32,738 nucleotides of DNA, from NCBI GenBank assembly GCA_900554325.1, contig USHA01000011.1, positions 1-32,738 of the forward strand. The letters are read 5' to 3'. Under the pieces are notes generated by a model, which saw nothing but the letters and a program-made list of their open reading frames with translations, had not been told where the DNA came from and ran no database searches. Numbering within the stretch: position 1 is the first letter of the stretch; every line of letters begins with the position of its first letter. Origin of the DNA: an uncultured Collinsella sp. GTDB taxonomy: Bacteria; Actinomycetota; Coriobacteriia; Coriobacteriales; Coriobacteriaceae. A program made the translations under genes and the position numbers. Below are positions 25,945 to 32,738 of the stretch, in pieces.

Positions 25945-26823
25945 GTGTACGATCGACGACTCGAGGCCATATCGGCCGCCGCGGAGCTGGGAAGCTTCTC
26001 ACGTGCGGCGGCAAAATTGCGCGTGTCGACCCCGGCGCTCGTCAAGCAGGTGTCGGGCTTCGAGGCCGAGTTCGGCATCACACTGTTTGAACGCTCGCAC
26101 TCAGGCGTCAAGGTGACGCCGGCCGGCGCGCTGCTGGTGGACGACGCGCGCTCGATCATGCGGCAGTCCGAGGACGCGCTGCGCCGCGCCCGACGCGCGG
26201 CGGGCGATGGCGGTGCCGTGCGCCTGGGCGTGTCGATGATGTGCCCGGGGCGCCAAACGCTGTCGATGTGGTCGAGCATCCACGATCTGGAACCGTCGCT
26301 TCGATTTGAGATCGTGCCGGTAAGCGACCTCTACGACGAACGCGAATCCGTCATGCGCAGCCTCGGTCGCGAGGTGGATGTGGTGCAGTCGAGTTTTTCG
26401 ACCCCGCGCTGGGGTGACGCCTGCCAAAAGCTCCGCATCGTCAACGTACCGTTTTATATCGACCTGCCGCGCACGAGCCCGCTGGCGCGCAAGACACGCA
26501 TTACGGTTGCCGACCTGGAGGGCATGCGCCTGCGCGTGCTCCGCCACGGCAACGACGCAATGGACAGCCTGCGCATCGACCTTCTGGCCGACGGCGGCGT
26601 TGACGTGATCGACGTGGACAGCTTTGACTTTGCGCTCTTTAACGAGGCAGAGGAAAAGGGCGACGCGGTGCTCACCTGCGGCGCATGGTCGGGGGTACAC
26701 CCGGCCTTTGTGGGCGTGCCGTTCCTATGCGGTCGCGAGGTGCCGGTCTTTTTGCACTATCCGCTCGAGCCCACCCTCCAAGTCCAAAAATTCGTCAACG
26801 CCATGGCACAACTTCTCAAATAG
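25945..26823 (+). CDS. LysR-family transcriptional regulator
   Basis: A 292-residue regulator. GTG 25945 with GGGAGA (spacer 5) is preferred, as it begins directly at YDRRLEAISAAAELGSFSRAA, the LysR helix-turn-helix; the ATG at 25919 has no ribosome site. The domain continues RVSTPALVKQVSGFEAEFG and RSHSGVKVTPAG. The ligand domain (about 85-290) is type 2 periplasmic-binding-like. It is divergent from the SDR-MFS-Gfo operon, so it is the probable substrate-responsive regulator of that operon. The inducer is unknown. Confidence 0.87.
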   Translation: MYDRRLEAISAAAELGSFSRAAAKLRVSTPALVKQVSGFEAEFGITLFERSHSGVKVTPAGALLVDDARSIMRQSEDALRRARRAAGDGGAVRLGVSMMCPGRQTLSMWSSIHDLEPSLRFEIVPVSDLYDERESVMRSLGREVDVVQSSFSTPRWGDACQKLRIVNVPFYIDLPRTSPLARKTRITVADLEGMRLRVLRHGNDAMDSLRIDLLADGGVDVIDVDSFDFALFNEAEEKGDAVLTCGAWSGVHPAFVGVPFLCGREVPVFLHYPLEPTLQVQKFVNAMAQLLK

Positions 26824-26942
26824 CTATCGTGTCGATGATTCTTTAATTCCCGTCCTAGAAAAATCATCTGGTAGAGTTGACCTCACGTGAATTCCAGCAC
26901 GTTGCGTACTACCTGTGCTTTTGTCATTTGGGGAGTGAACTT

Positions 26943-28034
26943 GTGAATACTTCTGTCGCCAAGAAAGCCAGCCGGGCGGTGCGCCTGCTCATGATGGTGC
27001 TCACGGCAGTTCTCATCTTCTTCTTCATCAATGTTATGCTGCTCGTCTCCGATATCCAGGGCACGGCGCGCGTGGTCAATTACGCCGGTCTGGTGCGCGG
27101 TACCACGCAGCGAATCGTTAAGCTCGAGGATGCGGGCCAGCCTCAAGATGACCTGCTCAAAGCCGTGGATTCATACATCAACGGTTTGCGTTACGGAAGT
27201 GACGACCTCAACCTCGTCCGTCTCGACGACGATGAGTATCAGGCAAAAATGACCGAGCTTGCAAATTTTTTTGATGAGCTTTGCGCCGAGATCATCCGCG
27301 TGCGCGAAGTCGGCTATGAGAACACCGACATCATCCCTATGAGCGAGGAGTTCTTTGGCATTTGCGACGATGCTACGCGACTCGCAGAGGACTACTCTCA
27401 GGAGAAGGCGTCGGCGCTCAACTATCTCGAGGGCTTGGTGATCATCGACATCATGGGCTTGGTGGCGACCTTTGCGGTCGAACTTGTTCGCGCGGTGCGA
27501 ACTGCCGCGCTCAATCGCGAACTGCAGAGCAAAGTCTATCTCGACGAAGCCACGGGACTGCCCAACAAGAACAAGTGCGAGGAGGTCTTGGGGCAGGAGC
27601 AGCCTGTCTCCGCGGAGGCGCCCGTTGCGATGTGCGTCTTCGGCCTTAACAATCTGCATACGGTCAATAACAACTTCGGCCACGAGAAAGGCGACGAATA
27701 CATCCGTTCTTTTGCCCAGCAGCTGGGGCTCGTGGCGTCCGAGACCTGCTTTGTGGGCCGCGACGGCGGCGATGAGTTTATCGCGGTGCTGCGGGATACC
27801 GATCGAGCTGCCGTGGAGTCCTGTCTCGCTCAGGTTCGTGCGAACGTGAACGAGTATTCCGAGGTTCACCCCGACATGCCTATCAGCTATGCGGTGGGCT
27901 ACGCGCTTTCCAGTGATTTTGATGAACCGCCTACCATGCGCGAACTCTTTTCCCAGGCCGACAAAAACATGTACATCGACAAGAACCGCGTAAAGACAGC
28001 CGAGGCAGCCGGGCCGCAACACGAGGAACGGTAA
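26943..28034 (+). CDS. Membrane diguanylate cyclase (GGDEF)
   Basis: A 363-residue inner-membrane protein. GTG 26943 with GGGGAG at 26930-26935 (spacer 7) is chosen; the frame is open upstream to 26877, but a short basic lead before the first helix fits better. Helices at about 15-36 and 164-182 flank an extracytoplasmic all-helical sensor of about 125 residues; RGTTQRIVKLE resembles the N-terminal domain of type IV pilus chemoreceptors. The cytoplasmic C-terminal domain has an intact GGDEF motif (275-279, in GRDGGDEF) and DEATGLPNK. The inhibitory I-site RxxD expected a few residues before is absent (SETC). No EAL domain follows. It should make c-di-GMP from GTP. Confidence 0.85.
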   Translation: MNTSVAKKASRAVRLLMMVLTAVLIFFFINVMLLVSDIQGTARVVNYAGLVRGTTQRIVKLEDAGQPQDDLLKAVDSYINGLRYGSDDLNLVRLDDDEYQAKMTELANFFDELCAEIIRVREVGYENTDIIPMSEEFFGICDDATRLAEDYSQEKASALNYLEGLVIIDIMGLVATFAVELVRAVRTAALNRELQSKVYLDEATGLPNKNKCEEVLGQEQPVSAEAPVAMCVFGLNNLHTVNNNFGHEKGDEYIRSFAQQLGLVASETCFVGRDGGDEFIAVLRDTDRAAVESCLAQVRANVNEYSEVHPDMPISYAVGYALSSDFDEPPTMRELFSQADKNMYIDKNRVKTAEAAGPQHEER

Positions 28035-28055
28035 GCCTGTAACAGAAGGTATAGA

Positions 28056-28091
28056 AAAGCCTCCGCAGCTCGTGTGTGCTGCGGAGGCTTT
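28056..28091. terminator. Bidirectional terminator after the diguanylate cyclase
   Basis: AAAGCCTCCGCAGC (28056-28069) pairs perfectly over 14 bp with 28078-28091, with an 8-base loop. The forward tail is TTTATT and the reverse tail TTTTCTAT, so it can stop both the cyclase gene and the leftward exporter transcript. Confidence 0.75.
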
Positions 28092-28122
28092 ATTCGTTGC
28101 GAAGCATTGTGTTTGGGTCGTT

Positions 28123-28204
28123 GAGATGAGTCGATTTGCCCCGAAAGAGGAGGGCATTGACCTTAGGGTCATGCCCGACGAATGAGCGGCAAATCGGCCA
28201 TCTC
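28123..28204. repeat. Nested inverted repeat at the cyclase/exporter convergence
   Basis: Outer arms CGATTTGCC (28132-28140) and GGCAAATCG (28188-28196), reinforced by GAGATG/CATCTC at the edges, surround an inner hairpin GGGCATTGACC / GGTCATGCCC (28152-28162, 28167-28176; one bulge). It lies 12-90 bases past the exporter stop codon and lacks a T run. Confidence 0.7.
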
Positions 28205-28215
28205 GGCGAGCCGAA

Positions 28216-30135
28216 CTACTCCAGCTCAAACGCTCCGGTATAGAGCTGGTAGTAATACCCGCGCCTGGCGATCAGCTCGTCGTGGTTACCGCGCTCGATA
28301 ATGCGGCCGTGGTCCAGGCAGATGATCGCGTCGGAGTTGCGCACGGTGGACAGGCGGTGCGCGATGACAAACGTCGTGCGGCCTTCCATGAGCTTATCCA
28401 TGCCAGCCTGCACGATGGCCTCGGTGCGGGTGTCGATGGAGCTCGTGGCCTCGTCCAGGATCATTGCCGGCGGATCGGCGACGGCAGCGCGTGCGATCGA
28501 AATCAGCTGGCGCTGGCCCTGCGACAGCTGTGCGCCGTTGCCGGTGAGCATCGTGTCGTAGCCGTCGGGCAGGCGGGTGATAAAGTCGTCCGCGCCCGCG
28601 AGCTTGGCCGCCGCGATGCACTCCTCGTCGGTGGCGTCTAGGTTGCCGTAGCGGATGTTATCCATCACGGTGCCGGTGAACAGGTTCACGTCCTGTAGCA
28701 CGACGCCCAGCGAGCGGCGCAGGTCGGCCTTGCGGATCTTGTTGACGTTGATGCCGTCGTAGCGGATCTTGCCGTCGGCGATGTCGTAGAAGCGGTTGAT
28801 GAGGTTGGTGATGGTCGTCTTACCGGCACCGGTGGCGCCGACAAACGCGACCTTCTGGCCCGGCTTGGCAAACACGGACACGCCGTGCAACACCTCGTGG
28901 TCGGGCGTGTAGCCAAAGTCGACGTTGTCCATGACCAGGTCGCCGCGCAGCGGCACGTACTCGATCTCGCCGGTTGCGCGGTGCGGATGTTTCCATGCCC
29001 ACATGCCGGTGTGGTGGTCGGCCTCCTCGAGCTGCCAGGTGTCGGGGTTCACCTGAGCGTTGACGAGCGTCACATAGCCTTCGTCGGCTTCGGGCTCCTC
29101 GTCGATAAGCTCAAAGATACGGTCGGCGCCGGCGAGGCCCATGACCACGGCGTTGATCTGCTGCGAGATCTGGCCGATCTGTCCGCAGAACTGCTTGGTC
29201 ATGTTGAGGAACGGCACCACGACGGCGATGGACAGCGCCATGCCCGAGATGCTCAGGTTGGGCACGCCCAGCGCCAGGAAAATGCCGCCTGCCAGTGCGA
29301 CCAGCACGTAGAGCAGGTTTCCCAGGTTCATAAGGATGGGCATGAGGATGTTGGCGTACATGTTGGCCTTCTGCGAGACCTCGAAGAGCTTTTCGTTGCG
29401 CTCGTCAAAATCGGCCTCGGCGGCAGACTCGTGGCAGAATGCCTTGACGACCTTCTGGCCGTTCATGACTTCCTCGATATGGCCCTCGACAACGCCGAGC
29501 TCGGTCTGCTGCGCAATAAAGAAGCGCGCGGAGTTGGAGCCGAGCAGCTTGGTCATAAAGGTCATAAAGGCGACGCCGGCGATGATGACCAGGCACATCC
29601 ACACGCTGTAGTACAGCATGATAAAGAACACCGTGACGATGATGATGATCGTCATGAGCAGGTTGGGCAGCGACTGACTGATCATCTGACGCAGCGTGTC
29701 GATGTCGTTGGTGTAGTGGCTCATGATATCGCCGCGCTGGTGCGTGTCGAAGTAGCGGATCGGCAGGTCCTGCATGCGGTTGAACATCATCTCGCGCAGC
29801 TTCTCGAGCGAGCCCTGCGTGATGACGGCCATGGCGCGGTTCCAGAAGAGCGAAGACGCGACGCCCACGGCGTAGATGCAGCCGAGGGCAGTCACAAGCT
29901 TCAGAATTTTGGGCTGCGCGGCCGTCCAGTCGCCCGACTGCCATGATTCGCTGATGACCTGCAGCGCGCTCTGGAGAAACGTCGCGCCGATGGAGTTGAT
30001 GACGGCGCAGAGCACCACGCCGGCGACGACGAGGGGCAAAAGCACCGGGTAGAAGCCAAAGAGCATCTTGATGAGGCGCGTCATGGTGCCGCCCTTGCGG
30101 TTGCGTGCGTGCTCGGCGGTAGCGGCCTTACTCAT
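28216..30135 (-). CDS. ABC exporter subunit with canonical ATPase residues (second exporter)
   Basis: A 639-residue half-transporter; ATG 30135 overlaps the end of the upstream subunit gene by 8 bases (translational coupling). A second possible start is ATG 30084 (MTRLIKMLFGFYPV). A six-helix membrane domain is followed by an ATPase with Walker A GATGAGKTT, signature LSQGQ, Walker B ILDEATSSID with the catalytic Glu, and switch AHRLST. An insert of about 40 residues before the ATPase (from YVTLVNAQVNPDTW) is unusual but common to this exporter group. As in the first exporter, the LSQGQ signature pairs with the partner's degenerate Walker B. The substrate is unknown; MarR control hints at a toxic or signalling compound. 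Confidence 0.92.
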   Translation of the reverse strand: MSKAATAEHARNRKGGTMTRLIKMLFGFYPVLLPLVVAGVVLCAVINSIGATFLQSALQVISESWQSGDWTAAQPKILKLVTALGCIYAVGVASSLFWNRAMAVITQGSLEKLREMMFNRMQDLPIRYFDTHQRGDIMSHYTNDIDTLRQMISQSLPNLLMTIIIIVTVFFIMLYYSVWMCLVIIAGVAFMTFMTKLLGSNSARFFIAQQTELGVVEGHIEEVMNGQKVVKAFCHESAAEADFDERNEKLFEVSQKANMYANILMPILMNLGNLLYVLVALAGGIFLALGVPNLSISGMALSIAVVVPFLNMTKQFCGQIGQISQQINAVVMGLAGADRIFELIDEEPEADEGYVTLVNAQVNPDTWQLEEADHHTGMWAWKHPHRATGEIEYVPLRGDLVMDNVDFGYTPDHEVLHGVSVFAKPGQKVAFVGATGAGKTTITNLINRFYDIADGKIRYDGINVNKIRKADLRRSLGVVLQDVNLFTGTVMDNIRYGNLDATDEECIAAAKLAGADDFITRLPDGYDTMLTGNGAQLSQGQRQLISIARAAVADPPAMILDEATSSIDTRTEAIVQAGMDKLMEGRTTFVIAHRLSTVRNSDAIICLDHGRIIERGNHDELIARRGYYYQLYTGAFELE

Positions 30136-31951
30136 GTGCCTCGCCTCCTTCCTGGGTCTGGGTTTGCGATGCAGATGCCTCGGTGCCGGCTGCAGCGGTC
30201 TCGCCCGCGTCCTCGCCCTCGGCGCTCATCTTGTTCTGCGAGGTAAAAGTCTCGCGGTAGATCTCGCTCGTCTTGAGCAGCTCGTCGTGGTTGCCGATGT
30301 CCTTGATGCGGCCGCCCTCCATGACGATGATGCGATCGGCATCCTGCACGGAGCTAATACGCTGGGCAATGATGAGCTTGGTCGTGTTGGGCAGATAACT
30401 CGCCAGGCCCTCGCGGATCTTGGCGTCGGTCTTGGTGTCGACGGCGCTCGTGGAGTCATCCAGGATCAAGATCTTGGGGCGACGCAGCAGGGCACGCGCA
30501 ATGCACAGGCGCTGCTTCTGGCCGCCGGAAACGTTGGAGCCGCCCTGCTCAATCCAGGTGTCGTAGCCCTTGGGGAAGCCGTCGACAAACTCGTCGGCGC
30601 AGGCCAGATGTGCTGCCTCGCGGACTTCCTCGTCGGTGGCGTTCGGGTCGCCCCAGCGCAGGTTTTCGGCGATGGTGCCGCTAAACAGCACGTTTTTCTG
30701 CAGCACCATGGCTACCTGGTGGCGCAGCGCGTCCAGATCGTAGTTGCGTACGTTCACGCCGCCGACGCGCACGGTGCCCTCGGTGACATCGTACAGGCGG
30801 GCGATCAGATTCACGAGCGTGGACTTGGCCGAGCCGGTGCCGCCGATAATACCGATGGTCTCGCCGCTCTTAATATGCAGGTCGATATCGTCGAGCGCCT
30901 GGCGCTTCGCGTGCTCGGAGTACTTAAAGCTCACGTGGTCAAAGTCGATGGAGCCGTCGGCAACCTCGAGCACGGGCTCGGCGGGATCGGCGATCGTGGG
31001 CTCGGCGGCCAGCACCTCGGTGATGCGGTGCGCCGATTCGTCGGCCATGGTCACCATGACAAAGATCATCGACAGCTGCATCAGACTCATCAGAATCTGG
31101 AAGCCATAGGTAAAGATGGAGGAGAGCTGGCCCACGTCGAACAAGGTGCCCTGGCTCGTGATGATGAGCTCGGAGCCCAGGTAGATGATGACGACGAACG
31201 CGCCGTTGACGCAGATGTTCATCATGGGGTTATTGAAGGCGAGCAGCTTTTCGGCGCGGGTGAAGTCCATCTGGACGTCGCGCGCGGCGGTGGCGAACTT
31301 CTCTTTCTCGTAGTCCTGGCGCACGTAACTCTTGACCACGCGCATGCCGGTGACGTTTTCCTCGACGGACTCGTTGAGCGCGTCGTACTTGCGGAACACG
31401 CGGGCAAAGATCGGGCGCACCTTATAGATGATAAAGAACAGGCCAAAGCCCAGCAGCGGAATGATGACCAGGTAGACCATGGCGACGCTGCCGCCCATGG
31501 CGTAGGCCATGGCAAAGGCAAAGACCAACACCAGCGGCGCGCGCACGGCGATGCGGATGAGCATCATAAAGGCCTGCTGCACGTTGTTGATGTCGGTGGT
31601 GAGGCGGGTGACGAGCGAGGAGCTCGAGAACTCATCGATGTTGGCAAAGCTGAACGTCTGGATCTTGTAGAACAGGTCGTGACGCAGGTTCTTGGCGAAG
31701 CCGCAGCTCGCATGACTGCAGGTGACGCCGGCAGCGGCACCAAAAGCGAGCGACGTCAGTGCGATGAGCACCAAAAAGCCTGCGGTGGGAAGCATCTGGG
31801 CGACGGTGGCACCGTCTTTGATGGCGTCGATCATGTCGGCGGTGATAAATGGAATCAGCATCTCGCAGAGCACCTCGCCAAGCACGAGCAATGGCGTGGC
31901 AACAGCGACTTTCATATAGTCGCGGATGCTGCCCATGAGGGTTTTAATCAT
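30128..31951 (-). CDS. ABC exporter subunit with degenerate ATPase site (second exporter)
   Basis: A 607-residue half-transporter; ATG 31951 overlaps the MarR stop region by 8 bases. The N-terminal 300 residues hold six membrane helices. The ATPase has Walker A GGTGSAKST, where the Gly before the lysine (Lys376) is Ala375. The signature is VSGGQ (474-478), the catalytic glutamate is replaced by Asp499 (ILDDSTSA) and the switch His by Gln530 (AQR). This is the same pattern as the first exporter's degenerate subunit, plus the P-loop change. The C-terminus is an acidic, Ala/Glu/Gln-rich tail of about 35 residues. It forms the heterodimer with the next gene. Confidence 0.92.
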   Translation of the reverse strand: MIKTLMGSIRDYMKVAVATPLLVLGEVLCEMLIPFITADMIDAIKDGATVAQMLPTAGFLVLIALTSLAFGAAAGVTCSHASCGFAKNLRHDLFYKIQTFSFANIDEFSSSSLVTRLTTDINNVQQAFMMLIRIAVRAPLVLVFAFAMAYAMGGSVAMVYLVIIPLLGFGLFFIIYKVRPIFARVFRKYDALNESVEENVTGMRVVKSYVRQDYEKEKFATAARDVQMDFTRAEKLLAFNNPMMNICVNGAFVVIIYLGSELIITSQGTLFDVGQLSSIFTYGFQILMSLMQLSMIFVMVTMADESAHRITEVLAAEPTIADPAEPVLEVADGSIDFDHVSFKYSEHAKRQALDDIDLHIKSGETIGIIGGTGSAKSTLVNLIARLYDVTEGTVRVGGVNVRNYDLDALRHQVAMVLQKNVLFSGTIAENLRWGDPNATDEEVREAAHLACADEFVDGFPKGYDTWIEQGGSNVSGGQKQRLCIARALLRRPKILILDDSTSAVDTKTDAKIREGLASYLPNTTKLIIAQRISSVQDADRIIVMEGGRIKDIGNHDELLKTSEIYRETFTSQNKMSAEGEDAGETAAAGTEASASQTQTQEGGEAHE

Positions 31952-32447
31952 CCAGTTCCTCCCAGGTTACACGGATTTTCTCGAGCATTTCGGCGAGCTG
32001 CTCGCGCTCGTCGTGAGTGAGGGCACTAAAGGCCCGTTCTCTAAAGCGGATGCGGGCCGCCTGGTCGATGCGGGCGTTTTCCCGGCCGGTTTCGGTCAGG
32101 CGAATGGTGAGTTGCCGTCGATCCTTGGGGTTACGGCTGCGCTCGATGAGGCCGTTGACCTCGAGCTTGGACAGGATCTCGGAAAGCGACCCCGGCTTGA
32201 GGTCAAAGTGCATGCCGAGTTCCTGCTGCGACATCTCGCCGCCGGGCTGCTTGGCCAGCAGGCAGATGATGGGCGCCTTGCCGGACACGCCTCCGCCATG
32301 AAAATGCATGTAATGGCCGCAAAAGCCCAGGCCGCTCAGGATGCGCTTGGCGAGTTTGTCTTCGGCGCTGACCGCTTCGGGTATGTCTACCGGTTGCGAC
32401 GGGTCGCCGCCGGGCTCATGCGGAAGGACGAGTGGTTCAACACACAT
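31944..32447 (-). CDS. MarR-family transcriptional regulator
   Basis: A 167-residue regulator, ATG 32447. The AAAGGAG ribosome site is about 12-14 bases upstream, longer than usual. The N-terminal 45 residues are a variable lead, followed by the winged-helix core: GEMSQQELGMHFDLKPGSLSEILSKLEVNGLIERS is the recognition part and NPKDRRQLTIRLTETG the wing. The lead contains GFCGHYMHFHGGG with cysteine and histidines, which could sense a metal or oxidant, although this is only a suggestion. The gene begins the operon with both exporter subunits, and its promoter carries a matching inverted repeat, so autorepression with the exporter is likely. Confidence 0.9.
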   Translation of the reverse strand: MCVEPLVLPHEPGGDPSQPVDIPEAVSAEDKLAKRILSGLGFCGHYMHFHGGGVSGKAPIICLLAKQPGGEMSQQELGMHFDLKPGSLSEILSKLEVNGLIERSRNPKDRRQLTIRLTETGRENARIDQAARIRFRERAFSALTHDEREQLAEMLEKIRVTWEELDD

Positions 32448-32468
32448 ATCTAAGCTTCGCTCCTTTCT

Positions 32469-32504
32469 TTAGTTAGGTAGAGGAATTGTTTTGTGCCTAA
32501 CTAA
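32469..32504. promoter_or_regulatory. Candidate MarR operator
   Basis: TTAGTTAGG (32469-32477) and CCTAACTAA (32496-32504) are a perfect 9-bp inverted repeat separated by 18 bases. The upstream half overlaps the -10 and start region of the marR promoter, the expected place for a repressor. Confidence 0.65.
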
Positions 32505-32531
32505 TCTAGGAGCGCATAGATTGATTGTCAA
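32503..32531 (-). promoter_or_regulatory. Promoter of the marR-exporter operon
   Basis: On the minus strand a perfect -35 TTGACA (32531-32526), a 17-base spacer and TAGATT (32508-32503) form the best promoter of the window. Transcription would start near 32496, inside the operator repeat. Confidence 0.75.
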
Positions 32532-32556
32532 GGTACCAAACTTATTATGTTCAAGC

Positions 32557-32656
32557 GGCACTTAGGGACGTTCCTTATGTGCCGGCACTTGGGGACACTC
32601 CTTGTGCTGATAGTCGTTGGGGACGTTCTTTTTTGCCTAGTCATTTAAGAACGTCC
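32557..32656. repeat. Tandem GGGGACGTTCC-type palindromic repeats
   Basis: Three degenerate units follow each other: GGCACTTAGGGACGTTCC... (32557-32583, self-complementary ends GGCAC/GTGCC), GGCACTTGGGGACACTCC (32584-32609) and GTCGTTGGGGACGTTCTT (32613-32637). GGACGTTCTT (32621-32630) is also inverted as AAGAACGTCC (32647-32656). No gene is present from 32448 to the window end; beyond the repeats only a small AGCCCG/CGGGCT hairpin near 32673 is seen. Confidence 0.7.
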
Positions 32657-32738
32657 ATTACAGTCGAAATTGTCAGCCCGGGACCGTCTCGGGCTACGAT
32701 TGAGGCGCGCCCAGAACGGGCCGCCGACCGGGCGCCCG

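Overview
The window is a GC-rich chromosomal segment from an actinobacterial anaerobe. Protein style, codon use and intergenic repeats point to Coriobacteriia, most likely Collinsella; this is inferred without a database search. There is no rRNA, tRNA, CRISPR array, intact transposase or phage module. Nearly all space is taken by ordinary-length genes, so the unusual material is mostly between genes.

Layout. 1-415: no convincing gene, two terminator-like hairpins. 416-1483 (-): secreted coiled-coil protein with a C-terminal LANTG sorting signal. 1699-5415 (+): heterodimeric ABC exporter, first subunit with a degenerate ATPase site. 5416-5738: four exact 23-bp-spaced direct repeats and a promoter ahead of a flavodoxin-like gene (5739-6290, +). 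6728-9028 (-): LTA-synthase-type membrane sulfatase-fold enzyme. 9242-10090 (+): nitroreductase-family protein. 10257-14994 (+): potassium block with Kup, a small membrane protein, a KdpD-like kinase lacking the KdpD N-terminal module, and a KdpE-like regulator. 15088-17655 (-): RlmKL-type 23S rRNA methyltransferase whose first catalytic domain looks degenerate. 17731-18558 (+): HAD phosphatase. 18752-19456 (+): transaldolase-family aldolase. 19838-21985 (-): Tex. 22397-25711 (-): SDR dehydrogenase, OFA-type MFS carrier and Gfo/Idh/MocA oxidoreductase in one operon, with a divergent LysR gene (25945-26823). 26943-28034 (+): membrane diguanylate cyclase. 28216-32447 (-): MarR regulator translationally coupled to a second heterodimeric ABC exporter, with a well-formed promoter and operator.

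How the parts fit. Three units look like self-contained functional blocks: potassium uptake with its two-component system; the LysR/SDR/MFS/Gfo module, probably for import and oxidation of an unidentified polyol, sugar or sugar acid; and the MarR-controlled exporter. The two exporters share the same asymmetric design.

The most distinctive signal is structural. All four convergent gene junctions (6291-6727, 14995-15087, 19457-19837, 28035-28215) carry inverted repeats nested inside one another. A related 140-bp element with 19-bp perfect arms sits at 22078-22217. Copies of a short GGGACAGTCCC/GGGGACGTTCC palindrome are scattered at 10102, 12586, 23468 and 32557.
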